DNA from: Castanea sativa | Lineage: Eukaryota > Streptophyta > Magnoliopsida > Fagales > Fagaceae | DNA length: 64,000 nucleotides | Direction of reading: 5' to 3' | Assembly (NCBI RefSeq): GCF_040712315.1 | Contig: NC_134013.1 | Location: 9,025,001 to 9,089,000 of the forward strand | In this document: positions 1 to 10,442 of the stretch, piece by piece | Layout of the letters: every line of letters starts with the position of its first letter | How positions within the stretch are numbered: the stretch's first letter is position 1 | Program-made: the position numbers and the translations under genes | Notes under the pieces: generated by a model | What the model was told of the DNA's origin: nothing | The model's input: the letters and a program-made list of their open reading frames with translations, nothing else | Databases searched by the model: none

Positions 1-110
1 CCACATATGGTTTATAAGCTTCTGGAGCGACCATATGTGTACCATTACTAACACATGTGTTAGTAATGGTACACATATGGTCGCTCCAGAAGCTTATAAA
101 CCATATGTGG
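1..110. repeat. Perfect 110 bp palindrome
   Basis: Bases 1-55 are the exact reverse complement of bases 56-110, with no spacer. The axis falls in ACACATGTGT. The left arm may continue outside the window. The right arm is also the start of the 94 bp tandem repeat at 56-243, so the palindrome is an inverted copy joined head-on to a direct repeat. A perfect spacer-less palindrome is unstable in cloning and could also arise as a foldback artefact. Confidence 0.9.
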
Positions 111-243
111 GAGGGAACTCTAACCGATGTGGGACTTGGTGTCAAGCCATGTGTTAGTAATGGTACACATATGGTCGCTCCAGAAGCTTATAAACCATAT
201 GTGGGAGGGAACTCTAACCGATGTGGGACTTGGTGTCAAGCCT
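56..243. repeat. Two tandem 94 bp repeats
   Basis: Bases 56-149 and 150-243 are the same 94 bp unit and appear to differ only at the last base. The unit begins TGTGTTAGTAATGG and ends GTGTCAAGCC. No gene is visible. The phrase ACCGATGTGGGACTTGG within the unit resembles words common near plant retroelement ends, but I cannot assign a family. Confidence 0.9.
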
Positions 244-424
244 GCGAGTCCAAGGTCTAGCCCTTGCTCCAGGTGAAAATCCTGCCTGCACTCGGGGACG
301 AGCCAATAAACCGTGAGGGACTGGCTCCCCAAAGCGGATAAATCCGATTAATTGGGGAAGTATCCTCACAAATCTTATATGATATACAAAATACACCCGA
401 AGCCACCAAAATTACCAAAACACA

Positions 425-1562
425 AGTTTAGGGTGTATTTTTATCGTGTTGTAGGTTTAAGGGACATTTTTGTCATTTTATATGTTTAGAGGTATTTTAG
501 TTAATTTTTAGGTTTTGATGGTATTTTGGTCATTTTTTAGGTTTAGGGCGTATTTCGGTCATTTTCTAGGTTTCAGGGGTACATTGGACAATTTTCAGGT
601 TTCGGCGGTATTTTGGTCAATTTTTAGGTTTCATGGTATTTTGGTCATTTTTTGGTTTAAGGGGTATTTTGGTCAATTTTTAGGTTTCGGGGGTATTTCA
701 GTCATTTTTTAGGTTTAGGGGGTATTTTGGTCATTTTTTAGGTTTAAGGGGAATTTCGGTCATATTTTAGGTTCAGGGGTATTTCGATCATTTTTTTTAT
801 GTTTTGAGGGAATTTTGGTCAATTTTTAGGTTTTGGGGGTATTTCGGTCATTTTTTAGGTTTAGAGGGTATTTTGGCCATTTTTATGTTTCAGGAGTATT
901 TTGGTTATTTTTTAGGGTTTGGGTTATTTCATACGGTTTTTAGGTTTTGAGGTTATTTTGTTCATTTTTTAGGTTTCGTGTGTATTTAGGTCATTTTACA
1001 AGTTTCAAGGATATCTTGGTCGTTTTATAGGTTTATGTGGTATTTCGGACATTTTTTATGTTTAAGGGGTATTTCGGTCATTTTTTAGGTTTTAGGAGTA
1101 TTTTGGTCATTTTTTAGGTTTCGGGGGTATTTTGGTCATTTTTAGGTTTTTGGGTATTTTGGTCAATTTTTAGGTTTCAGGGGTATTTCGGTTAATTTTA
1201 AGGTTTCTAGGGTATTTTGGTCATTTTTAAGGTTTAGGGGGTATTTCGGTCATTTTTTAGGTTTTGGGGGGTCATTTTTTAGGTTTCAATGATACTTTGG
1301 TCTTTTTTAGGCTTCGGGAGTATTTCGATAATTTTATAAGTTTCGGGAGTATTTTAGTTGATTTTTAGGTTTTGAGGGTATTTTGGTCATTTTTTAGGTT
1401 TAGAGAGTATTTTAATCATTTTTTTAGGTTTATGGGGGTATTTTGGTAGTTTTTAGCTTTCAAGGGTATTTTGGTCAATTTTTAGGTTTGAGGGTGTTTT
1501 GGTCAATTTTTAGGTTTCTAGGGTATTTTGGTCATTTTTTAAGTTTCGGGGTGTATTTTTTA
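425..1562. repeat. Minisatellite, ~29-30 bp unit, about 38 copies
   Basis: An uninterrupted degenerate array with consensus close to GGTATTTTGGTCATTTTTTA followed by GGTTTMGGG. Variants alternate TTTTGG with TTTCGG, and TTTAGGG with TTTCGGG. Because the unit is near 30 bp, one frame stays open for stretches and gives repeated peptides like YFGHFLGF. These are a by-product of the repeat, not genes. Confidence 0.92.
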
Positions 1563-1719
1563 ACACTTGAAATATCTACTATTTTTAGAATAAATAATTT
1601 TATATTCCATATATATAGAACACATTGCGCAGCAATCTACTGGTTGGGTTTTAGGTGGAATAACTCTTGCTCATGAGTTCGATCCCTTTAGTTGTGCTTA
1701 ACTGTTTTCACATCATGAC

Positions 1720-1905
1720 CTGTAGTGACGAAATAAATATTTCGTCACAAATTTAAACATCTATAGTGACAAAATATTGATTTCGTCACCCATTTTAAAT
1801 TTTTGGTGACGAAATCTTCTTTTCCTCACCGAATGCTAACTTTCAGTGACAAAATTGTTTATCCTCACTAGATTTTGTCACAATAGCCCACTTTTGTTGT
1901 AATGA
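1720..1905. mobile_element. CACTA-like element end (subterminal repeats)
   Basis: The stretch has repeated inverted motifs GTGACGAAAT / ATTTCGTCAC at 1726-1750, 1770-1790, 1806-1816 and 1850-1880. It ends TTTTGTTGTAATG near 1893-1905, one base from the reverse complement of the CACTACAACAAAA terminus of plant CACTA (En/Spm) elements. Only one end is visible and no transposase is seen, so this is a remnant. Confidence 0.5.
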
Positions 1906-3110
1906 GAATGACAAATAGGAAAAGCTAGTTGAAGAAGAGAAGAATGAGAAGTTGAAGAAGAAACAAGTTATAAAGCAACAATGAGCTAAACGATCGAGCA
2001 TGGATTACAAATGTAGTTTCACCAAAAATTCAAGTATTAGCATCATTTACATAGATACAGCCTTGGAGATTTAGAATGATTTTAGAGAGATTTATCTTAA
2101 TTTGCAAAAAGAGATTACAGAGCTTACACTTGTAAATGAATAAATAAAATTAAAAAAAAAAACGAATCCTAAACCACATTTCAAAATACATATTTCAAAC
2201 ACTCATAATAAAATATCACTACCAAGCACAGTTTTTATTTTATTTTATTTTTTACCCATACACTGAAAACCGTTGTTTTAATATTTCTACCAAAAAGGCC
2301 CATACCTTTTAGGAATTTGAAATATACAACTACTGGGAATGAATAGAAAAAGGATAAAGAAAATTTTAAAAAAATATAGAGAGAGATTAAAAAAAGAATA
2401 AATAATATTTAAATGAAATAGAGAAGTGATAAAGAGTCTATTGGAATGTGTATTTGAAAAAAAATTAAGCAAAATATAAGAGTAGTGTTAATGGGCACTG
2501 CAAAGTGTCTGTTAAGAAATAACTTTATGTCAATAAAGTCAATTTTTTGTTAGATTTTTTACTAATTTTATAGGGTGTAGAGTCAATAAAGTCAATTTTT
2601 TTAGTTTCACCCATGACTTAGAAATATTTATAGGCAAATGTTAACAAGGACCGGATGGTACTTGTTAAGGCTTGCCAATGTGGGTCTCACATTAATAAAT
2701 AAATAAATAATTGAGTAAATTGAAGAAAAAGCATAACATGGTTGGTAAGAAAAAATTGGACAAATTTGCCCTCTTAAAGAAGACATGGTTGGCATTGGCG
2801 GGGGCATTTTTTTTTCTTTGGACAAAATTGCCCTCTTAACACATTTTCCTTTCTTTCAGTTTTTATTTCCCACCAAATCTTATTTTACCAATATTTTACT
2901 ATCCGCTTTCTTTCACCTTACCAATATCAAACTCAATTTCTCCCCCTTTACCAATATCAAAGAGAAGAAGTGATGAAGAAATGTCAATAAAGGATTAAGG
3001 AATAATTAAACAAGGTACCGCTATTGTATTTTATTTAATTCATAGTTATTTTTAAATAAAATAGGTTAAAATTAATATGTTGTTAATTTTTATTTTTTAA
3101 TACATGTATA
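1906..3110. other. AT-rich spacer, no gene recognised
   Basis: No coding region is recognisable. The phrase GTCAATAAAGTCAATTTTTT recurs at about 2529 and 2582, and TTGCCCTCTTAA recurs at 2766 and 2829. These small direct repeats suggest old transposon sequence leading into the FAR1-like pseudogene. Short open frames here are low-complexity. Confidence 0.5.
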
Positions 3111-3112
3111 TT

Positions 3113-3730
3113 GTAGCACTAATGGACGAGGGTGTAGTTGCAAAAGATTGCTTTGACTTAAATGGACCACTTCAAGAATTATGATTTACATTTTATTTAT
3201 CATAGAATATTTTTAAACTCTTGTTTAATATAGCACCAAAATTAATATAACGTTAATTTTTATTTCTAATACATGTATTATAGCACCAATGAATGGGAAT
3301 GTAGTTGCAAGCGAGACTCATTACTTTACTCCAAAAAATTATTTTGACTTAACTGAACCCCTTCAAGAAGGTATTATAATTTTATTTTATTTGTAAATGT
3401 ACATTTCATTTGTCATCAAATATAATGTTTATATTTTAAACTCTTGTTTTAATATAGCACCAATGGATGACAATGTAGATGCAAGTGAGTCTCATCAATT
3501 TGTTCCAATGGATTGTTTTGACTTAAATGAATTGTCTAAATAAGGTATTATTATTTTCATTTTATTTGTAATATATAATTCATATATCATATAATATGAT
3601 GTTGACTATTTTTAAAAAAAATTTGTTTTAATATAGCACAAGTTGATGATGATTTGATTGCAAGTGAGGTTCATGGAAGTGTTTCAAAGAATTGTGTTGA
3701 ATTAAATGAGCTTTCAAATGATGGAAAAAA
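3113..3730 (+). repeat. Four tandem copies of one 87 bp exon-like unit
   Basis: Units begin at about 3115, 3281, 3457 and 3636, spaced 166-179 bp. Each follows a TTTTAATATAG acceptor-like sequence and the middle ones end at AAG|GTATTA donor-like sites. In the same phase they read similar peptides: LMDEGVVAKDCFDL, PMNGNVVASETHYF, PMDDNVDASESHQF and QVDDDLIASEVHGS. The fourth runs straight into the FAR1-like reading frame. This looks like repeated duplication of an N-terminal exon together with its flanking intron. The third copy has a stop at its end. Confidence 0.65.
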
Positions 3731-6053
3731 TAATAATACTTATGGAGATGAAATAATTGATTGGAATGAATGTCCAATAGATAAAATGGGAGTTCTTGAA
3801 AAACATGAAGATATCAATTCAATAGAAAATGAGTTTGAGCCTATTGTTGGTCAATGTTTTCCTAGTGAAGAAGAGGCTTTCATTTTCTATAAAAATTATG
3901 CAAATCAATATGATATTACAATTTAAAAAGGTTGTACTAAGAAAAAATATGAGAAATAGTAAGATGTGATTTCTTTTGTCATCAACGAGGTAAACAACCA
4001 CTAAAATAGTGGATCTATCTAAGGAGCAATGAAATAGGGAGTCTTTAAAATGTGGATGTAAAGCTCATTTAAGTATCATTTTGCGCAAGTCATTTGATGT
4101 TTTTCCTCGAGAATGGCATGTTACTAAGTTTGTTGTAGACCACAATCATGATTTGTTCTCTCCTTCGGAAGTGTGATTTCTTCTAGCTAATCGAGCTATC
4201 ACTATAGATGATGAAAAACGCATTTTCTTATTGAAAAAAGCTGGACTTTCAACTAGAGAGGTAATGCGTTTATGGAACTTGAGAGAAATTTGAAATATGG
4301 ACAACTTCCATTTTTTCAAAGGGATATTCGTAATCTTTATGTGAAAATGAGGAGGAAGAATGCAAAAAATAATGCCATGGATCTTCTACAATTTTGCAAA
4401 GTTGCTAAAGAAGAGAACTCTAGATTCCAATATGCATTGACAACTGATGAAGAAAATAGATTGGAGCATATTTATTTGGTCACCTACTCATTGTTTTGAT
4501 TAGTACCAAAAATATGGAGATGTGGTTGTTTTTTATACTACTTATAAGGTGAATGCTTATGATATGTCTTATGGTATTTTTGTTGGTGTCAATACTCATG
4601 GAAAGACAATTCTCTTTGGTTGTGCACTTCTTTGAAATGAAACAACAAGTGCCTTTCGATGGTTAATGAAGGTATATTATTTGTCTTATAAATTCGTGCA
4701 ATTATTTTTTAAATTTTATTTGATTAATTAGTAGAATAATAACGTATATCTTTTGAAATATTTTCATGTTTTATTAAATTTGTATTTGATTAGCATACTT
4801 TTGCACGCTTAATGAAAAATTAACTCAAGACAATTTTGACGGACCAAGATTCATGGATTACAGAGGCAATATCAAAATAATTACTGGCTACAAAGCATGC
4901 ATTTTTTATATGGCATATTACCACTAAATTTAGCGGTTGGTTTACATCAATTCATCGTAATCAATATTCAAATTGGTGCAAGTTAGAGTCATGTGAAGAT
5001 TTTGACAATCAATGGCTTCAAGTTATGACAAAATATGACATGCTCTTTAACAAACATGTAATTGGTTTATATCAAATCAAGAACTTTTGGGTACCATGTT
5101 ACCTTCGTGGGCATTTTTTTGGTGGAATGACAACAACTGGAATATTGGAAAGTATAAATACATTTATTAAACGGTTTGTTAGTTTTCACATAAACTTAAT
5201 CCAACTCATCAAACAAGTAAGTCATTATTTATCATTGATTTCTTTTGCTGTATAATTTTTTTATTTTTTTATTTTAATATTTGTAGTCTTCATGTGCCAT
5301 AATGTTAGGTTGATTTTACCATTGAAGATATTGAGCAAACACAATCACAATATACGATGTTGGAGACATATAAAGGTTCTTCTTTAAGATCAATGTCATT
5401 GTTAGAAGACCAAGCACATAGTGTTTTGACGTTTTATGCTTTCAAGATTTTTCAAGAGGAGCTTGGGAGAGCAACACAATATTCGGTATTTCAAGAAAAT
5501 GGTATTGAATTATGCTACAATATTATAAAGATGAAACTAGTCAAAGACACAAAGGATTATAGGATGGTAAGATGACATATTGTAGTTGCAAGAATTTTGA
5601 ATTTTGAATTTTGGGGTATATTTTGTCGTCATGTACTTAGTGTATTCCTTCATAAAGATTGTTACCAAATTCCATCCTTGTATTTACCACCACGTTGGTG
5701 TTGGGAAGCATCATTAAGTGAAAAAGAATTGCTAGTGGTGGATGATGAAAATTTAGTGGACAAGAAGATATGGTTGATGCTAATGTTAATGATATGATTG
5801 ATGGAGATTTCTTCATTAATTGTCCTCCACTCTCAAAGACAAAAGGTTGCCCAAAGCAAAAGAAATGAATGAAAGGTGGAAGAGAATTAGGAAAGAAAAA
5901 GAAGTCATGTGGCATTTGCAAGCATGTTGGCCATAACATCTTAACATGTTCGGAGAAAGATAATTGTACTTCCTCAAATGGGGTGAAGAATAGAAAAAAA
6001 AAAAGTACTTCAAGTGAAATTGGATTGAATCCAATATTTTCTTTGAAATGTTA
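3634..6053 (+). pseudogene. FAR1/FHY3-related (FRS) protein, MULE-derived, degenerate
   Basis: FAR1/FHY3 proteins are plant transcription factors domesticated from Mutator-like transposases; unrelated active MULEs encode the same architecture. Pieces appear in the right order: an acidic N-terminus and FAR1 DNA-binding domain start (FPSEEEAFIFYKNYANQYD, 3858-3910), a C-terminal part of that domain (EWHVTKFVVDHNHD near 4110-4155), MULE transposase pieces (YGIFVGVNTHGKTILFGCAL near 4573-4635; GGMTTTGILESINTFIKRFV near 5125-5180), a SWIM zinc finger (CRHVLSVFLHKDCYQIPSLY, 5627-5690) and a terminal zinc knuckle (CGICKHVGHNILTC, 5912-5952). Stops interrupt the frame, for example after YDITI at 3924 and before NMDNFHF near 4293. 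Some gaps could be introns, but several breaks lie inside conserved domains, so I call a pseudogene or dead transposon ORF. Confidence 0.8.
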
Positions 6054-6840
6054 GGCATAAACTCTTGAGCTTGTAAAAGAAAAAAAAAATTATGACAATA
6101 TTGTGTTTGTTAATTTGACAATATAATGCCTTTGTTAATTTTGATGCTTCTCTTGTTTTGTTTTTATTTTGTTTTTATTTTTTTTTTTTTACGTTTCTAT
6201 TTTGACAATATTATGCTAGTGAATATTTCACATTATCATTATCAATATTATGTCATTGTACTAAAACACTTCTTCCTACTTTTTTTTTTAATAATGAATT
6301 TACCTAATTTTTATAAGGGATTCAATAAATAATCATTTAAATTAAATATTTTTGAAGAAATTTAAATCATGCTTAAATTGCCCATTTATAAAGGATTCAA
6401 ACCTAAACTCTAATCCATGTTGATATTACATTGTTAGTCCCTAATATTTATCTACTAGTGCTTTGGTCCCTAAAGTATCAAGTGAATGTTATTGGTCTTT
6501 AATGTATCAATTTTGACAACTTAATGTATTTGTTATTGTTCTAACTTTCTTTTTTGGTGTACCCATAGCATAAACAATTCAATCAAAATTAATATTTTTC
6601 TTCGGATTGAGGAGTATTTTCAATTCAACCCACCATATTTAGGTTGAAAAAAAGATCTAACCTAACCTAGCCCACCTAGATCGAGTTAGAATTTTTTAAA
6701 AAATAATAATTTAATTGAGCATTCAAACAACACCAACACAAACAACACCGATACAAATAAGAGCAAATTTATAACCTAATAAGCCTGAGCCTACTACCAA
6801 ACTAACACAAACTATTTTATTAGTGCTTCAAAGTTAGTAG
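6054..6840. other. Spacer left of the Copia-like element
   Basis: No gene is recognised. Near 6612-6690 the text carries words such as CAACCCACC and CCTAACCTAGCCCACC. Complementary words (GGTTGGGTTGAATTGG) appear on the far side of the retrotransposon near 18605. An older repeat may therefore have been split by the insertion. Confidence 0.35.
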
Positions 6841-9773
6841 TGATAGGCCAAGACTATATTGACCCTTCGTGATAAATTAATTGATTAATTAGCTAAGTTT
6901 ATTAAATAATCAAACTAACAAGCAATGTATGTGGCAACATAAACAAATCACCAACTAAAATAAAATGCAACAGGAAATAAAATTGATACGATGATTTGTT
7001 TACAAGTGGGGAAAACCTCTGAGGAAAAACCCCACTGGGTGATTTTAAGGTTACCACTCCCGAGAATTCACTATTATCAAAACAAGCGATTACAAGTAAA
7101 AGAATCCCAGTACCTTATACCAACCTACAGTTGAAACCTTACCCCAATACCTAATTAGACTTGTTCTGTAGTGACAATCTCTCCTTGTATTGCATGGCTT
7201 CCAGTACGTGACTAACCAATAGATGTGCGGATCCCAGTACACGACATTATCACTAACTTGAGAAGGATGTTGGTTGCAAAGTTCTTTAGTTCATCACATG
7301 ATGAAGATCACGAAGTTACTTGGTCACAAAACCCTATGGTGTACAAACACAGCAGCTTCTTCAAAATGAACTAGGGCAAACTAGGTTTCTAGTCACACTT
7401 TTCTTCATGCTTGTGCAATTGTGCTTTTTTGTGCAACTGTGCTACCTGTGACGGCCCTTAAAATAATCTTTATATATGTTTAAGGTTGTGAGAAAAGAAA
7501 GCCCAAACATACATTCACAGATTGGATGAAAATCAAAACTGAAAATTTGTTTTTTATAAACCTCGACAGATACCCTATCTATCGAGCAGCTGTTGAGCCT
7601 TGGGCTAAAACAACTTTTTAAACCTCAATAGATACTAGCTGTCGAGCTAGTTGTCGAGATTTAGGCTCCGCTTGGGAGAAGGAAATGGAATGGAATAAAA
7701 AGAATATTTTTAGAATATTCTTCCCTCCCTCTTGTTTGGGAGTTTTAACGGAGGGAATAGAAAGTCCATTCCCTTGTTTGCGAGTTTAGGTGGGAGGGAA
7801 TGGAATGGTTAAGAGGGAATACTCATTTCCTCCTAAGCCCTCAAAATCTCAAATTTTTGTTCCCCAAATTGGGAGGAATAGGAGGGAATGAATTTAGGTT
7901 TAATAAAAAATTTATTGAAATTCCTAAATTACCCCTTGAATCTTAGCCCTTTTTATTCTACCAATATATATTTTTTGATAGGTGGCGTACCAATATTTTT
8001 GTTCTCTTTGCCGCTCCTTTCTCACGCTGCTGCAGCCATACCCAACTGTGAGTTTTGCAATTGTTTTGATTTCATTGATTTATTGGTACTATTAAAAAGT
8101 TTTTCAATTGTTTTGCTTTCATGGATTTTTCCTCAACTAGCCGTACTCATTGTTTTGCTTTCATTGATTCATGCAGTTTGCTGCTGCTCCTTTCTCATGC
8201 TGCTCCTAGTACCCAACTGTGAGTTTTTCAATTTTTTTGATTTCATTGATTTATTTACTATTAAAAAGTTTTTCAATTGTTTCAATTGTTTTGCTTTCAT
8301 TGATTTTTTTCTTAACTAGCCGTACTCAACTATATGATGAACTCGGGTGCATGTGTTCTTAATTCCTATAATTGATACACGTAGTGTTTTGTTTTTTTTT
8401 TTCCTTTCATTTCCCTGTATTCGGTATGCTGGAACAGAGTAACATTGTTGCTGCTTCAAAAAAATTTTACGGACCAGTCCTAGCTTATGAAACCAGCATA
8501 AAAATTCAATATGGGTGTAGAGATAGATAATTACCTACTTGGTTAAGAAGAACACTTTCTTACTTGAAAAGAAACTTACTTGTTTAGTGAAAGTTTATAT
8601 ACAACTACACTGCAATGCCTTGGTCTCAAAACTATGGAATCAGTTATGGTTCTGGATCATCAATTAAAATAATCTTGATTCTTCACATGTGTGTGTGTGT
8701 ATATATATATATAATTTCAAAATCGGGATTAGTCAATGTATATATGATAAACCAACATCAAAATTGCAAAGGCTAATCATCTTTGACAAAATAAAATAAA
8801 ATCTGCAATCCTCTCAGCCAGCGTTTCACTTTTTTTTTTGATTGGTTTGTGATTGGTCCTGTAAAGACATGGAATGATGTTTTGTCTCCCTTTTTGAAAG
8901 CTTCCTTCAAGTGAATTACCTATGGTGATACTGTGCAGAATCTCATTTATTATATGGTCTTAAAATGATACTATAGAAATGCTAGCTCATGAGTCATGAT
9001 TACCTCTTGGCCATTTAAACTGAAAAATTTGTTTGCTCCGATCCCTTTTTATTTTCTAGTCAGTAGGAATCCATGATCTCTTGTAAAGGGTTTTGTTTAT
9101 AGGCCAAATGCATGACCCCACCACCCCTAGTGTCCCTCTATAATCTTATTTAAATTACACTTTACTATCATGTATTGTTTTACATTTTTCTAAGCTCTTA
9201 TCAGGTTGGGAATTTTCTTTGAGGCATTGTTGTAGGCTTGGTCAGGTATTTAAAACCTGATAAAAAAAATAAAGCAATAAAAGCAAAATCCAAAGTCTTG
9301 TCATCCCCTTTTTGTCTTTTTATTTTGGTCTCTTGAGAGAGAAAGACATGTCTTGAACCAAAGGATTTAAGAGGCAGAATCCGAAGTCATGTCATATGTT
9401 CTCAAATTAAGAGGATAAATGGAGGGGAAGAATGGCCTACCTTGGATGCCACAAATATTAGTCAAATGAAGCCTCAGTTAGTGTACAGCATCCTTGGGTT
9501 CATGGTCATGCAAGTCAAGGGACACTTCATTATCTTGGCTGTTAAATTGAACAAAAGAAGATACAACTCTTTTTGCTCCATTACGTGTGCGTTAATTCCT
9601 ATCATTGTCTTTTGTGTTAATGAATGCTAATGTTTATAGTTTAAAAGTTTTATTTTTAAATTAGTTGTAACATATTCATAATTAGTTAGACTAATAACGT
9701 AATTATTTTTTTAGAACATGTGCCCATAATTTTTTAAGTTGGACTGATAACATAATTTTTTTTTTTACATAGA

Positions 9774-10202
9774 TGGATTTGAATGATGAGGTACTTAAGA
9801 CCATAATTTTTTCGGACTTTATGCAAAAACTAGCCTTGGTTCATGCTGCATGCCGTCATTTTTGTTACATTATCCATCAACGGCAATAACTAAAAAGAAA
9901 ACGTGTTCCCCACATTCCTACACAATCAACCATAGAAAGACAAAAAGTTCCGTGATGAAATAATGTCTCGACTTAGGAATAGTGAAAAATGCTATGATGT
10001 AATACGCATGGGTCCACAAGCTTTTCAAGATTTGTTTGACATTTTGCGGAGAGATGGTGATCTTCAAGACACACAGCGTGCCACGGTTGAAGAGCAAGTT
10101 GGCAAGTTTCTTCACATGCTAGCACATAATCAGACGCATCGTACAATGTCCTTTTTTTGTCGTTCCCGTGAGACATTAGTCGTCATTTTCATAACATGTT
10201 AA
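9774..10202 (+). pseudogene. PIF/Harbinger transposase, N-terminal fragment
   Basis: The open segment at 9963-10202 reads MSRLRNSEKCYDVIRMGPQA, then FQDLFDILRRDG and VEEQVGKFLHMLAHNQTHRT. These match the N-terminal region of plant HARBI1/DDE_Tnp_4 transposases, upstream of the catalytic DDE domain. A stop follows at 10200. Upstream, MDLNDEVLKTIIFSDFMQKL from 9774 is probably the original start, with a stop between the two parts near 9888. None of the DDE catalytic residues are present, so the protein is inactive. Confidence 0.7.
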
Positions 10203-10442
10203 GATCAATAATTATCAAAGGCAATTGATAGGGTGACTAAGGTTATGGCAAAGTGCTTTTCAAAGTCATATGGAGGAGAAGTTCACGCAACTTTGGGCGT
10301 ATTGGACTTAGATCCAATATCAAAGACTGAGGCCTACATATTTTTGATCGAAAATCCAACATATAAGGAGATATTCTTTGGTTGCCCAGATCATGAGCGC
10401 AAATGTGTCTTATTGACACTTATGTCTAGGCCTAAAAATTAA
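10203..10442 (+). pseudogene. Harbinger accessory ORF remnant (Myb/SANT-like)
   Basis: From 10233 the frame reads VMAKCFSKSYGGEVHATLG, then LDLDPISKTEAYIFLIENPT and a closing LLTLMSRPKN. This resembles the C-terminal part of the Myb/SANT-like protein that plant PIF/Harbinger elements encode beside the transposase. The DNA-binding domain itself is missing. It directly follows the transposase fragment, so an internal deletion has probably fused remains of the two genes. The assignment rests on recall of the family pattern. Confidence 0.5.

Noticed and set aside
425..1562. Interstitial telomere array (TTTAGGG words)
   Set aside because: The heptamer occurs once per some units and never in tandem; the array is a 30 bp minisatellite.
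515..1676. Open frames across the minisatellite (for example 515-712 and 1443-1676)
   Set aside because: They are read-throughs of a near 30 bp repeat and give repetitive FGHFLGF-like peptides, with no conserved start or domain.
1620..1700. tRNA gene or tRNA-derived SINE suggested by GAGTTCGATCCC (B-box-like) near 1674
   Set aside because: No matching A-box, acceptor stem or poly-A tail could be placed, so neither a tRNA nor a SINE is supported.
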